Positions 43,145 through 53,310 of a stretch of 64,000 nt of DNA are shown piece after piece; the first letter of the stretch is position 1, and each line of letters starts with the position of its first letter. The notes under the pieces were generated by a model. It was not told where the DNA came from. It did not search any database and was given only the letters and a program-made list of their open reading frames with translations. This DNA is from Chitinophaga rhizophila (GTDB taxonomy: Bacteria > Bacteroidota > Bacteroidia > Chitinophagales > Chitinophagaceae). The position numbers and the translations under genes were made by a program. The DNA lies in the NCBI RefSeq assembly GCF_019492185.1, contig NZ_JAICCF010000006.1, positions 62,001-126,000 of the forward strand, read 5' to 3'.

Positions 43145-43660
43145 ATGGAAATCATTCAATCTCTCATTAACGAAATGGAACTGGAAGCTCAGACAACCCG
43201 TAAGATGCTTTCCATTATCCCACAAGACAAATTTGAGTGGCAACCCCACCCTAAAAGCATGTCTGTTATCCGGTTGGCTACTCATATTGCAGAATTACCA
43301 GGCTGGGTAGGCATGGTTTTAAATACTCCCGAACTGGATTTTACCACATCCCCATACGCTCCGAAAGTAGTTACTAACATACAAGAGCTCCTCGCCTATT
43401 TTGAAGAGAATGTTACCGACGGAAAAGCTCAGCTGGAAAAAGCAGCTTTACCTCAGCTGGACGAAGAATGGGTACTGAGAAATGGTGACGAGATCTACAG
43501 CAAATCCACAAAAGCTGAGTTCATCCGTGTTACTTACAGCCAGATTGTACACCATCGTGCGCAACTCGGCGTGTTCCTCCGTCTCTTGAATATACCAATT
43601 CCCGGTAGCTACGGACCAAGTGCCGACGAAGAGTTAGAAATGGCAGCAGCAGCCTCCTGA
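43145..43660 (+). CDS. DinB-superfamily protein
   Basis: A 171-residue four-helix-bundle protein of the DinB/DfsB group. Metal-binding histidines fit IRLATHIAELPGW and SQIVHHRAQLGVFL. Such proteins bind a divalent metal and often act as thiol-dependent transferases or stress proteins. The start at 43145 (MEIIQSLINEME) is by family; 43094 lies before the likely transcription start. This is not DNA polymerase IV, which is at 46109. Confidence 0.85.
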   Translation: MEIIQSLINEMELEAQTTRKMLSIIPQDKFEWQPHPKSMSVIRLATHIAELPGWVGMVLNTPELDFTTSPYAPKVVTNIQELLAYFEENVTDGKAQLEKAALPQLDEEWVLRNGDEIYSKSTKAEFIRVTYSQIVHHRAQLGVFLRLLNIPIPGSYGPSADEELEMAAAAS

Positions 43661-43720
43661 TAAGTTCTCTCCTCCGCCAGATTCGCATCAGGGATTTCGT
43701 ATTCCTGCTGCTCATAAACG

Positions 43721-43751
43721 ATAAAGCCTGATCATTATGACCAGGCTTTAT
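43721..43751. terminator. Terminator hairpin
   Basis: ATAAAGCCTG and CAGGCTTTAT form a 10-bp stem with an 11-nt loop between convergent genes. Confidence 0.72.
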
Positions 43752-43759
43752 TCCTGCCA

Positions 43760-44455
43760 TCATCCCTCGTATCCACCCTGGCTGATCGTGTCAAAATAAG
43801 GCGTTGATGCTAATAACGCCAGCATTGCCTGAACATCTGGCGCTTCGCCACTCCTGATCAGATCTTTGTCTGTCGTAAGCAGCAGCTGCACAGGCCTTCC
43901 TTCTTTTACCCGTTCGGACGTAGCGGTATCGGTATACTCCAATGTACAATCTATCCGAAGATTGCTAGTGAATGAACCTTTGCTCTTCAGATGGACCAGC
44001 AGGGACCTCGCATAATCTGCATACAGGTTATTTAACCGCATCAGAACGCTGCCTTCTGTCACCTCGTACGGACTTCCATATACCTTCACACAAGTCAGAC
44101 CTGGAGGGATAGTTACATCTACCGTTGCATGCTGTGCCACCACACTGGCTATACTTTTATGTTGCTTCTCTGCTTGCAGCACCTGCACATTCCCTGTAAC
44201 AAACGACCTGTCAGGCAGTGTCTTTGATGGCGCGGCCAGACCTTTCGTGCTACTGATATTAATGAGCAGATAACAGTCGCCATTCCCGGATTGGTATACC
44301 CAGTTATTACCAGGTTTGATATACCATTTTACCACCTTTTCATCATCTTTTATGGGTATAACAGGCTTTTCTTTCTCAGTGGAGGAAAAACCACTATGAA
44401 TGGATAACCATGCCGGGAGAGATATACCTGCGAATAACTGTAGGGTAGCATACAT
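43760..44455 (-). CDS. Secreted protein resembling the C-terminal half of vWA proteins
   Basis: A 231-residue protein with a hydrophobic N-terminus. The segment VVAQHATVDVTIPPGLTCV, then MRLNNLYADYARSLLVHLK, resembles the beta-sandwich that follows the vWA domain in many Bacteroidota and actinobacterial vWA proteins. The vWA Rossmann fold itself is missing: only YLLINISSTKGLA stands where a MIDAS strand would be. It may be a shortened descendant of such a protein. Function unknown. Confidence 0.5.
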   Translation of the reverse strand: MYATLQLFAGISLPAWLSIHSGFSSTEKEKPVIPIKDDEKVVKWYIKPGNNWVYQSGNGDCYLLINISSTKGLAAPSKTLPDRSFVTGNVQVLQAEKQHKSIASVVAQHATVDVTIPPGLTCVKVYGSPYEVTEGSVLMRLNNLYADYARSLLVHLKSKGSFTSNLRIDCTLEYTDTATSERVKEGRPVQLLLTTDKDLIRSGEAPDVQAMLALLASTPYFDTISQGGYEG

Positions 44456-44608
44456 ACAGCAATAGTTTTAGGGTGAACGTTCATTTTGGTTAGGATGCGG
44501 ATGACCCTGACATTCCACAAAAAGGCCGGGCACTTTAACAATTATTTTACTATTACTGTTAATACGGGAAAGGGTATGTTCTTTGTACCCCTCCCCTAAA
44601 ACATCTTT

Positions 44609-46087
44609 ATGGCAAAGGAAGCGGTAAGCATCATCTTTCCCCATCAGTTGTATAAGCAGCACCCGGCACTGGACAAAAGCAGGCCAGTATACCTGGTAGA
44701 GGAATCGTTATATTTCCTGCAGTATCCTTTCCATCAGCATAAACTGGTATTGCACCGCGCAGGTATGAAGTACTACCAGCATTATCTGGAAAAGAAAGGT
44801 TATGAGGTAACTTACATTGACGCGCACCATCAATATGCTGCCGTCAGAGACTTTGTGAAATGGTTGCACAGCAAACATATACATGAATTACATTATGCAG
44901 ACACTGACGACTATCTGCTGGAAAGAAGGCTTAACAGGTATTGCCGGCAATATGACATGAAGCTTACTGCTTATCCGAATCCCGGCTTTATCAATCAACC
45001 GGAAGAAGTTGCTGAATATTTTGACAGCAGGAAAAGGTATTTCATGCAGGACTTCTATATCCATCAGCGGAAAACGCGCAATATCCTTATAGACCATAAA
45101 GGCCCGGTTGGCGGTCATTGGAGCTTTGACCAGGACAACCGGAAAAAGATTCCTAAAGGAGAAAGCATCCCGGATATCAGGTTTCCGGCTGCTGGTAATT
45201 ACCTCAAAGAAGCTATCAGTTATGTACAACAGCACTTCTCCGACAATCCCGGAGAGGCATCCTCCTTTCGCTATCCTGTCACACATCAGCAGGCAGAAAA
45301 CTGGCTGGAACAGTTCCTGGAAGAACGTTTTAAGAAATTCGGTATCTATGAAGATGCTATTGCGCAGACAGAAAGCATACTCTACCATAGTATGCTAACG
45401 CCAGCACTAAACATCGGATTATTACTGCCGATGCAGATACTGGAAAAGGCACTGGAAATGGCGCCGGCCTATAAAGTACCGATCAATTCACTGGAAGGAT
45501 TTGTCAGGCAGATACTTGGCTGGCGGGAGTTCATGCGGATACTTTACCGGCGGGAAGGGAGCCGGCAACGTACTACCAACTTCTGGGATCATGAAACGCC
45601 TATGCCCGATAGTATGTATAAGGGTACTACCGGCATCCCTCCTATAGATCAGACTATTCATAAACTACACCGGCACGGATATACCCACCACATAGAACGA
45701 CTGATGATACTGGGTAATTTTATGCTGCTGTGTGAGCTACACCCCGACGCTGTTTATCAGTGGTTTATGGAACTGTATATTGATGCCTATGACTGGGTAA
45801 TGGTGCCCAACGTATATGGCATGAGCCAGTTTGCCGATGGAGGACTGATGAGTACTAAACCTTATATCAGCAGCAGTAATTATGTATTAAAGATGAGTAA
45901 TTATCCGAAGGGGGACTGGTGTAATATATGGGATGGATTATTCTGGCGCTTCCTGCATAAGCACCGGGAGTTCCTGGGTGACAACCAGCGCCTCGGAATG
46001 CTGGTAAAAATGCTGGATAAGATGGACAAATCAGTAATCAAGTCACATCTGCGGCATGCGGAAGATTTCCTCGGCAAACTGATGTAG
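44609..46087 (+). CDS. Cryptochrome/photolyase-related protein (PhrB/CryB-like)
   Basis: A 492-residue flavoprotein of the bacterial (6-4) photolyase-like family: N-terminal antenna domain (VYLVEESLYFLQYPFHQHKLV), the marker GGHWSFDQDNRKKIPKG and the FAD-binding region MSQFADGGLMSTKPYISSSN. Most characterised members carry a 4Fe-4S cluster held by four cysteines. Here the region reads YPKGDWCNIWDGLFWRF with a single Cys (438) and a shortened loop, so a canonical cluster is unlikely. It is 21 nt upstream of DNA polymerase IV, suggesting a DNA-damage operon. Confidence 0.87.
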   Translation: MAKEAVSIIFPHQLYKQHPALDKSRPVYLVEESLYFLQYPFHQHKLVLHRAGMKYYQHYLEKKGYEVTYIDAHHQYAAVRDFVKWLHSKHIHELHYADTDDYLLERRLNRYCRQYDMKLTAYPNPGFINQPEEVAEYFDSRKRYFMQDFYIHQRKTRNILIDHKGPVGGHWSFDQDNRKKIPKGESIPDIRFPAAGNYLKEAISYVQQHFSDNPGEASSFRYPVTHQQAENWLEQFLEERFKKFGIYEDAIAQTESILYHSMLTPALNIGLLLPMQILEKALEMAPAYKVPINSLEGFVRQILGWREFMRILYRREGSRQRTTNFWDHETPMPDSMYKGTTGIPPIDQTIHKLHRHGYTHHIERLMILGNFMLLCELHPDAVYQWFMELYIDAYDWVMVPNVYGMSQFADGGLMSTKPYISSSNYVLKMSNYPKGDWCNIWDGLFWRFLHKHREFLGDNQRLGMLVKMLDKMDKSVIKSHLRHAEDFLGKLM

Positions 46088-46108
46088 CTTTGTAGCACTG
46101 CGGCCACC

Positions 46109-47221
46109 ATGGAAAGTGAAAAGAACAAGAAACAACGGAAGATCATTCATATTGATATGGATGCGTTTTATGCATCCGTAGAACAACGTGACCACCCTGA
46201 ATACAGAGGTAAGGCTATTGCAGTAGGCGGTTCTCCCGAAGGCAGAGGTGGTGTGGTTGCTACCGCCAGTTATGAAGCCCGGAAGTTTGGCGTAAGATCA
46301 GCCATGCCTTCAAAAAGGGCATTACAGCTCTGTCCTGACATTATCTTCGTCCGCCCAAGGTTTGATATTTATAAAGAGGTATCCCGCAAAATACGGGAGA
46401 TATTTGCCCGTTACACGGATATTATTGAACCCCTCTCCCTCGATGAGGCTTTCCTCGATGTGACCGAAGACAAACAACAGATCGGCTCTGCCATTGAAAT
46501 AGCTAAACTGATCAAGCAGGCCATCCGGGAAGAACTACAGCTTACCGCATCAGCAGGAGTATCTGTTAATAAGTTTGTAGCCAAAATAGCATCTGACCTG
46601 AATAAGCCCGACGGACTTACTTTTATCGGCCCCTCTTCTATAGAAAGCTTTATGGAAAAGCTACCGGTGGAGAAATTCTTCGGCGTTGGTAAAGTAACCG
46701 CCGAAAAGATGAAACGGATGGGCTTACATACCGGGGCAGACCTGAAGCGCTTATCAGAAAATGATCTCAAACAGCACTTTGGTAAACCAGGAGGCTTTTA
46801 CTTCAGAATAGTAAGAGGAATAGACGACAGAGAAGTACAGCCTCACCGTGAAACTAAATCACTAGGGGCAGAAGACACATTTCCCTACGACCTGACGAAG
46901 ACAGAAGAGATGTATGCAGAACTGGAAAAGATTGCCGGTACTGTATGTGAGCGATTAAAGCGGTACGGCCTCAAAGGGCGGACAGTGACCTTGAAGGTGA
47001 AGTACAGCGACTTCAGACAAATTACCAGAAACCAGTCATTCCCCTTTCCTATCGGCGAACTGGATAAAATACTCGATACAGCAAAACAGCTACTGCTGGC
47101 TACTGAACCCGAAGACAAACCAGTCAGACTACTAGGTATTTCCTTATCTAATTTCGGAGAGATCATATCTGCAGCAAGGTCTGATAACAGTATACAACTA
47201 TCGCTATTTGATACTGAATAA
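46109..47221 (+). CDS. dinB: DNA polymerase IV
   Basis: A 370-residue Y-family translesion polymerase. Catalytic motifs are IIHIDMDAFYASVEQRD and PLSLDEAFLDVTED, followed by SVNKFVAKIASDLNKPDG and the helix-hairpin-helix region FFGVGKVTAEKMKRMGLHTG. It ends SIQLSLFDTE, with QLSLF fitting a beta-clamp binding motif. The start at 46109 is a few residues before the conserved core. It is probably co-transcribed with the photolyase gene. Confidence 0.95.
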   Translation: MESEKNKKQRKIIHIDMDAFYASVEQRDHPEYRGKAIAVGGSPEGRGGVVATASYEARKFGVRSAMPSKRALQLCPDIIFVRPRFDIYKEVSRKIREIFARYTDIIEPLSLDEAFLDVTEDKQQIGSAIEIAKLIKQAIREELQLTASAGVSVNKFVAKIASDLNKPDGLTFIGPSSIESFMEKLPVEKFFGVGKVTAEKMKRMGLHTGADLKRLSENDLKQHFGKPGGFYFRIVRGIDDREVQPHRETKSLGAEDTFPYDLTKTEEMYAELEKIAGTVCERLKRYGLKGRTVTLKVKYSDFRQITRNQSFPFPIGELDKILDTAKQLLLATEPEDKPVRLLGISLSNFGEIISAARSDNSIQLSLFDTE

Positions 47222-47227
47222 AAACAC

Positions 47228-47255
47228 GATGCCGCCCCCGGCAAGGGACGGCATC
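47228..47255. terminator. Hairpin between dinB and SusD gene
   Basis: GATGCCG and CGGCATC with CCC/GGG inside form a GC-rich stem between convergent genes. Flanking T/A runs are weak. Confidence 0.6.
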
Positions 47256-47308
47256 AGATGTTCGTTATTTAAACCGCATTGAGAGCAAAGCAGTGTTTCC
47301 TAATACTA

Positions 47309-48940
47309 TTAATTTGGATAACCTGGGTTTTGTTTCAGGTTAACGTTTAAAGCTCTTTGAGCGTATGGAATGGCAAACAGTTCTCTGAAGCTTTCACTTG
47401 GTTTATGATCCCACCAGCTGGCAGTTGTAAACTTACCCCAGCGGATCAGTTCCTGACGACGGTAGCCTTCGAAGATAAACTCACGTCCCAGCTCTGCCAG
47501 CAGTTCGTCCATAGTCAGGGTCGCAGTAGTATACTTTTTAGTTTCCCATACTTCTGCATCATATGCACGTTGCTTGCAAGTATTAACCAGGTCAACAGCT
47601 TCCTGGGTAGCAGCGCCATTGTTTTTACGCATCAGCGCTTCTGCTTTTGCAAAATATACCCATGTTAAACGGTATACTGCCCAGTCAGTACTTCTGTAGT
47701 TCGGATCAGTGATAGGCCCCAGTTTGTACTTGTTAAAACGTACACCACTGTTCTCCTCACCCTGCGTCATATCAGACAGTGTACTACCGAGTTTGTTTTT
47801 ACGGATGTTATCCACAAATACCAGCTGCTCGCCGTTATACTCGTTACCACCACTGGCTATTACGGGCTCAGTATTGTTAGTACCGTATTTCCATTGCGGA
47901 CCTTCAGAGATCCACTCTTTCTTACGTTTGTCAGTATCATCAAAAGTGGTATACACACCTGGAATTACTACTACACCGTCATTACCATTACGATCGTTAC
48001 CGTTGATCAGTCCCTGGTTGAAGTGATAGAAGTCGCCGGTCCACTGTGGTGTAAAGTTAGACACCTGGAAGTCGTAAGCGATCGAGAAGATGATCTCTTT
48101 AGACAGGTGGTTGGTTGGCTTGTAAGTATCAGTGATATTCGGATCGAGTGCAAGTGCACCATTCATACCACCGGCTTCACCATTGATCAGCTTATTAGAT
48201 GCAGCGATACAATCATCCCATCTTGGTGTACCAGTCCACTTCTCAGCGTTCAGGTATAATTCCACCAGCATAGCATAAGCGCTGGCTTTAGACATACGAC
48301 CAATGAAAGACTTGCTTAATACCGGAGCAGCGTCAATATGATCGAGGATTTCTTTTTCGATAAAGTTGAATACATCCTTACGTTCTGCCGTAGGAGGGTT
48401 GATCGGGTTACCGATCTGTGTAACGATAGGCACATTACCCCACAGGTCCATTACGCGCAGATAGTGGAATGCACGGAACAGGCGCAGATCAGATACATAA
48501 GCATCTTTCTCTGCCTGGGTAATACCCATAGATCCGGCATCACGTTTTTCGATATTCTCAATAGCAGTAGTACAGAAACCAATACCGGTCCACAGCAGGT
48601 ACCAGCAATCAGCTATCGGACCATCATCTACCAGCCAGCTATGATAATGCAGGCGGATCCAGTTACCACCATCGTAGCCATGACGACCTTTCTGTGGCCA
48701 TGCCAGCTGATCGGCAGATAATTCACTGAGTCTCCACCAACCGTTCTGACCAGGCGTTACCCAGGCATTAGCATGGGTGTATGGTCTTAATACTGCGGAT
48801 ACTACTTCGTCTTTATTATTATAGAAATCGTCGGTAATGATCTGGTCGTACACATTTTCAGTCAGATCAGTACAACTGCTTGCAAATACCGGAAGTAATG
48901 CAAGTGCGGCATATGTTGCTATTTTGGTAATACGTTTCAT
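47309..48940 (-). CDS. susD: SusD/RagB-type outer-membrane lipoprotein
   Basis: A 543-residue surface lipoprotein with a lipobox ending at Cys23 (VFASSC). It has the TPR-like SusD fold (YVSDLRLFRAFHYLRVMDLWGNVP is the classic central helix) and a C-terminal FIFEGYRRQELIRWGKF. It binds glycans or other polymers and delivers them to the SusC partner encoded directly upstream (23-nt gap). No hydrolase gene accompanies this pair, so the substrate is not evident. Confidence 0.93.
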   Translation of the reverse strand: MKRITKIATYAALALLPVFASSCTDLTENVYDQIITDDFYNNKDEVVSAVLRPYTHANAWVTPGQNGWWRLSELSADQLAWPQKGRHGYDGGNWIRLHYHSWLVDDGPIADCWYLLWTGIGFCTTAIENIEKRDAGSMGITQAEKDAYVSDLRLFRAFHYLRVMDLWGNVPIVTQIGNPINPPTAERKDVFNFIEKEILDHIDAAPVLSKSFIGRMSKASAYAMLVELYLNAEKWTGTPRWDDCIAASNKLINGEAGGMNGALALDPNITDTYKPTNHLSKEIIFSIAYDFQVSNFTPQWTGDFYHFNQGLINGNDRNGNDGVVVIPGVYTTFDDTDKRKKEWISEGPQWKYGTNNTEPVIASGGNEYNGEQLVFVDNIRKNKLGSTLSDMTQGEENSGVRFNKYKLGPITDPNYRSTDWAVYRLTWVYFAKAEALMRKNNGAATQEAVDLVNTCKQRAYDAEVWETKKYTTATLTMDELLAELGREFIFEGYRRQELIRWGKFTTASWWDHKPSESFRELFAIPYAQRALNVNLKQNPGYPN

Positions 48941-48963
48941 CCTTGATTGTTTTGTTTATTTTA

Positions 48964-51930
48964 TCAGAAGCTTACATTCAGACCAAACATGAAGCTTCTT
49001 GAGCTCAGGTAAGATCTACGGTCATCACTGTTGTTCAGTGCATCGATACCTGGGTTCAGACCTGTATCTTTTACGAAATCAGGATCATTACCGGAATAAC
49101 CGGTGATAGTAGCCAGGTTACCGCCAGTGAAGTAAACTCTCATACTGCGGATGTATTTGTTGCGGAATGGTACGTTGTAGCCTAATGTTACCTCATCCAG
49201 TTTTACGAAGCTACCGTTCTCGAGGTAGTAGTCAGAATACTGGAAGCTGTCGTTCAGCTTAGCATGTTTGGTAAATGTGCTTCTCAGTACATTACTTGGC
49301 AGACCTTGTCTGTTACCGTACAGCATTTCCAGGGTATTCAGGATCTGATAACCGAATTTACCACGCATGAACACACGCAGGTCCCAGTTCTTATAACGGA
49401 AGGTGTTAGTCATGGATGCCTGGTATTTAGGAATACCATTTCCGATTACTGCGAAGTCTTTATCACGGCTGATCTCATCAGCTGGGCCAGTTGTTCCGTC
49501 AGCTTTATAGAAGCGCCATTTACCTTCATCAGTGAAACCTGCAAAACGTTTACCGTAGAAGTTACCGATTCTACCACCCTCATAAGTACGGAGAGCAGTA
49601 CCCAGTGCACCGTAACCACCGATATCGCCACGATCAATGAAAGTCAGTTTGTAGATATCGTTGGAGAAAGATGTCATCTTGTTGCTGATGTTACTGAAGG
49701 CTACATCGGTAGTCCAGCGGAAATCTTTCTTCTCCATAATAGTTGCGTTCACAGACAGCTCTATACCCTGAGACTCGAATGAACCTACGTTGGTATAGAT
49801 TGAGCGCTGTACGAATGATGGCACCTGGGAAGTGAAAGTAGATAATACATCCACAGTCTTACGACGGAACAGGTCTAAGGCACCACTCAGACGGCCATTG
49901 AAGAAGCCGTAGTCAATACCAAGGTTCCATTCTCTTTTAGTCTCCCATCTCAGATCCGGATTAGGGTTTCTGTTAGGGCCATATGTTTGGCGCCATACGC
50001 CATCAGGGTTGATATAGTTACCGCCGGTACCCATTGTTACCAGGGAGGCATAGTTATCAAAGCCTGAGTTACCGGTGATACCGTAACCAAGTCTCAGTTT
50101 CAACTGACTGATGAAGGCAGCATCCTGCAGGAATGACTCTTTGTGCACGTTCCAACCGGCAGAGATAGCAGGGAAGTTACCCCATTTGTTGTTAGCACCA
50201 AATCTTGAAGAGCCTTCACGACGGATGATCGCAGAAGCCATATACTTATCGTTGAACACGTAGTTCACTCTTCCGAAAAATGCAATCAGGGTATTATCAT
50301 TTTTATAGCTGCCCATACCTGCTTTACCAAGCACGAGCTGGTTACCTGCATTCAGGTTATTTTCTCTGAAGATATCGTTCTGGAATCCGTAGTTGTTCGC
50401 ATCAAATCCCTGATTCACTTCATAACGGTAGCTGTAACCACCTACTGCAGAGATATTATGCCTGTCCAGTGTCAGATTGTATTCGAGGGTTGGCTCAACT
50501 GCATACTTCAGTTTCAGTTCGCTCTGCTGGTATGCATAACCACCACCTTGTCTCTGTTCAATGGAAAGTTCTGAAGCACGTTCTGCATATTGTGCTCTGT
50601 TGAGGTTATCACGTATTATGGAGCCGAAGATGGAGCCTTTCAGGCCTTTTACGATATCCAGTGTCACTTTAGCATCTCCGGAAGTAGTTTGCTGTTGCAG
50701 AATGTCTGTCTGCTGGTGCAAGCGGGCCAGTTCGTTTGTACTGGTTTGTTCAAAGTACCAGGAACCATCCTCATTATATGGAGAGTAAGTAGGCTGGAAG
50801 GTAAGGTATCCGTTGAGGTTACCACCATCAGTCAGCAGATTAGCCTTGTTAAAGTTAGTTGCCAGATTGAACTGTGCAGTCAGGCGGTTATCCAGGCCTT
50901 TGGAAGTGATACTCAAACGACCACCATATTGCTGACGACCATTTTCTTTCAGCAAACCTTCCATGTTATTATAGTAAACGCTGGCACGGTAGTTTGCACC
51001 ATCGTTTCCGCCAGAGAAGGCCAGGTTATGATACTGGGTCAGATTGTTGTCATTGATCAGGAGATCCAGGAAGTCTGTTCTGTGACCTCTGTCTGTAGTA
51101 ACGATTTCACCGCTGGCTATTTTAGCAGCATATTCATCGGGTGAGAGGAAGTCAGGTCTGCGTTGCAGATATTCCTTACGGAAGTAGGTGTTATAGTCAA
51201 CACGGCTCCCACCAGCTTTACCACGTTTAGTAGTAACGAGTATTACACCGGCGTTTGCCTGGGTACCATAGATAGCAGCAGCAGAACCATCTTTCAATAC
51301 AGAGATAGACTCGATATCATCCTGTTGTAACAGATCCAGGTTACCGTTAGGGATACCATCTATTACTACAAGTGGTCCCTGATTGTTATTCAGGGTAGTA
51401 GCACTACGTACCTGTATAGCAGGGCTGGTGTTAGGGTTAGAACCACTTGTACGGGTGATCTGCAAACCTGCAACTTTACCCTGTACCAGGTCTAATGGAT
51501 TACGAGCACCACTCTGTCTGAAATCCTCCTGGCTGATAGACGCAATCGCAGAGGTTACCTCTGTTTTCTTTTGTGTACCATAACCTACTACCACAACATC
51601 TTTCAGAGCAGTTACGTCAGCAGCCAGCGTTGCATTGGTAGTAGCAGAGGCACTGATAGGTTGTTCTAACTTTTTATATCCGACAAATGTAAAAACCAAT
51701 GTAGTGGAACCTTGTGGAATTTCAAGTTTGTAAGTACCGTCCGGGCCGGTCTGAGTACCTTTACTGGTACCTTTTACCTGTACGGTAACCCCTGGCAATG
51801 GCGTATTGCCCTGCGCATCAGTAACGCGGCCTGTGATGGTCCGGTTCTGGGAAAATGCAACCAGCGAAAGGAGTAACATCCATAAGCTGTGCAGGCATAC
51901 CCGGGAAAAAAATGAGAAGCCTCTCTTCAT
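48964..51930 (-). CDS. susC: SusC/RagA-type TonB-linked outer-membrane transporter
   Basis: A 988-residue TonB-dependent transporter. After the signal peptide comes a carboxypeptidase-D-like domain (TITGRVTDAQGNTPLPGVTVQ), a short TonB box region (VVVGYGTQKKTEVTSAIASI), the plug (LVVIDGIPNGNLDLL; ILVTTKRGKAGGS) and the barrel ending in Phe (MFGLNVSF). No STN signalling domain, so it is not an anti-sigma-linked type. It forms an operon with the SusD gene. Start at 51930 or 51939. Confidence 0.94.
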   Translation of the reverse strand: MKRGFSFFSRVCLHSLWMLLLSLVAFSQNRTITGRVTDAQGNTPLPGVTVQVKGTSKGTQTGPDGTYKLEIPQGSTTLVFTFVGYKKLEQPISASATTNATLAADVTALKDVVVVGYGTQKKTEVTSAIASISQEDFRQSGARNPLDLVQGKVAGLQITRTSGSNPNTSPAIQVRSATTLNNNQGPLVVIDGIPNGNLDLLQQDDIESISVLKDGSAAAIYGTQANAGVILVTTKRGKAGGSRVDYNTYFRKEYLQRRPDFLSPDEYAAKIASGEIVTTDRGHRTDFLDLLINDNNLTQYHNLAFSGGNDGANYRASVYYNNMEGLLKENGRQQYGGRLSITSKGLDNRLTAQFNLATNFNKANLLTDGGNLNGYLTFQPTYSPYNEDGSWYFEQTSTNELARLHQQTDILQQQTTSGDAKVTLDIVKGLKGSIFGSIIRDNLNRAQYAERASELSIEQRQGGGYAYQQSELKLKYAVEPTLEYNLTLDRHNISAVGGYSYRYEVNQGFDANNYGFQNDIFRENNLNAGNQLVLGKAGMGSYKNDNTLIAFFGRVNYVFNDKYMASAIIRREGSSRFGANNKWGNFPAISAGWNVHKESFLQDAAFISQLKLRLGYGITGNSGFDNYASLVTMGTGGNYINPDGVWRQTYGPNRNPNPDLRWETKREWNLGIDYGFFNGRLSGALDLFRRKTVDVLSTFTSQVPSFVQRSIYTNVGSFESQGIELSVNATIMEKKDFRWTTDVAFSNISNKMTSFSNDIYKLTFIDRGDIGGYGALGTALRTYEGGRIGNFYGKRFAGFTDEGKWRFYKADGTTGPADEISRDKDFAVIGNGIPKYQASMTNTFRYKNWDLRVFMRGKFGYQILNTLEMLYGNRQGLPSNVLRSTFTKHAKLNDSFQYSDYYLENGSFVKLDEVTLGYNVPFRNKYIRSMRVYFTGGNLATITGYSGNDPDFVKDTGLNPGIDALNNSDDRRSYLSSRSFMFGLNVSF

Positions 51931-51939
51931 ATATTTCAA

Positions 51940-52589
51940 TTTTGGTATTAAGCAGCGTATCAGACAATACGGTCCCTATACCCTCGTTGTAGGTGTACAA
52001 CGGGAGTTTAATGCATGCGCTTCCCATATCGCCAACTTGCCGATTATGAAAGTTGAGATAATAAAGTAACTACAGCACTATGCGCAGCAATTACCTGGGA
52101 TCAAACATTTCCTTAAGCTAATGCAGGAAATAAGTTCGCTTTAGTTTTTCGCGATGATTCTGGTTCCGATCAAAAGGCTTTTTAACAAGTGAAATTAATA
52201 AGTTCAATAACGTTTTAGTTCGTCGGACTAACGTCCCCCTGTTCTCAGTGTAAACGTAGTCCCCTTTTTCATTACGTTTGTACAGTCCTCGTTGATAGCC
52301 TCCTCTATTTAGGTAAAATCGATTTAGCTATCTGAAGTAAAAATATAGACTTTTTTAACAAAGCAAAATATAAACAGCGGGTTTTAATTTGTATTAACAA
52401 TGTTTAAACTCTATTAACAATTAATTAGTTACCAAAACTATCCTTGTAAGTACGGAAACATTTGTCAACAGTGCTATCTGGAACATACACATTACTATCT
52501 GAAGTAAAAACGGCATATAGACCGATTTGTTAAACCTTGTATAAATTTCCGGGGAAATAAAGGGGTAAGGTAACTACTATTGCCTTAAT
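51940..52589. other. Long upstream region of the first SusC gene with direct repeat
   Basis: About 650 bases with no gene seen. A 16-nt direct repeat CTATCTGAAGTAAAAA occurs at 52328-52343 and 52495-52510, 167 nt apart, in both cases followed by an ATATAGAC. It may hold regulator sites for the SusCD operon. No clear -7/-33 pair was fixed. Confidence 0.5.
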
Positions 52590-53093
52590 CTATGGCTGTA
52601 AGACTTTGACGGTAACCAGTAACTGACCGGTATGCCTCATTGTATGCTCTGCTGCGTGAAACATCAGTCCCAGTACTGTTGAAGGAAGCTGTTTCCTTCC
52701 AACTCCCCGGAAGTCTGTCAGTATATTTTCATCTGTTGCCTCCAGTATGGCAATAGTCTTTGACAGCTGTTCATCCAGGGCTGCAAGCAGTTGCTGAACG
52801 GAGATATCTTCAGGCGTCTTTTCGGCAGCCAGGTAGGCCAGCTGTATATCAGACAAGGGCTTTCCTGAGGCATAGGTAAACAGCCTGTCAAGCACCCCCG
52901 TAATATGCCGGAGATGAAAGCCTACAGATGCTACACCAGCTGGCTGTTGCCAAAGCAGGTTGTCAGGGAATGCGTTCAGCATAGCATGTATTTCTTCCTG
53001 TGCCTGTAATAGAGCATGCGCCACAGGTTGCAATAACGAGGGGATTCCGGGTAAAGGACCCCGCATCCAGACTTCAGGTTGAGACATATGCAT
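52590..53093 (-). CDS. DinB-superfamily protein
   Basis: A 167-residue DinB_2-like bundle. The three histidines expected for the metal are in GFHLRHITGVLDRLFTY and LMFHAAEHTMRHTGQLL. A Trp-containing segment (LLWQQPAGVASVGFHL) is typical. Function as a metal-dependent enzyme is probable but not defined. A second family member is at 43145-43660. An ATG two codons downstream is also possible. Confidence 0.82.
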   Translation of the reverse strand: MHMSQPEVWMRGPLPGIPSLLQPVAHALLQAQEEIHAMLNAFPDNLLWQQPAGVASVGFHLRHITGVLDRLFTYASGKPLSDIQLAYLAAEKTPEDISVQQLLAALDEQLSKTIAILEATDENILTDFRGVGRKQLPSTVLGLMFHAAEHTMRHTGQLLVTVKVLQP

Positions 53094-53150
53094 TGTTTTA
53101 TCTTACGAATTACGGAAGATAATTGCAAATGCACAACATACAATTGCTAA

Positions 53151-53193
53151 AAATGCAGCAGGTGTATCAATGTTTGATACACCTGCTGCATTT
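53151..53193. terminator. Perfect 20-bp hairpin
   Basis: The arms 53151-53170 and 53174-53193 are exact complements with a TGT loop. It lies 58 nt upstream of the DinB-like start on the minus strand and may end transcription coming from the sialidase side. Confidence 0.68.
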
Positions 53194-53310
53194 AAATAGA
53201 TTGCTATCGGATAATAAGGCGGGGCTGATTTTATTCCTCTAATCTCATTTACTTACTACCCTACGCTGCATTGGCAGATTGCTGCACATATGTCAGATAT
53301 TCTCGATACT

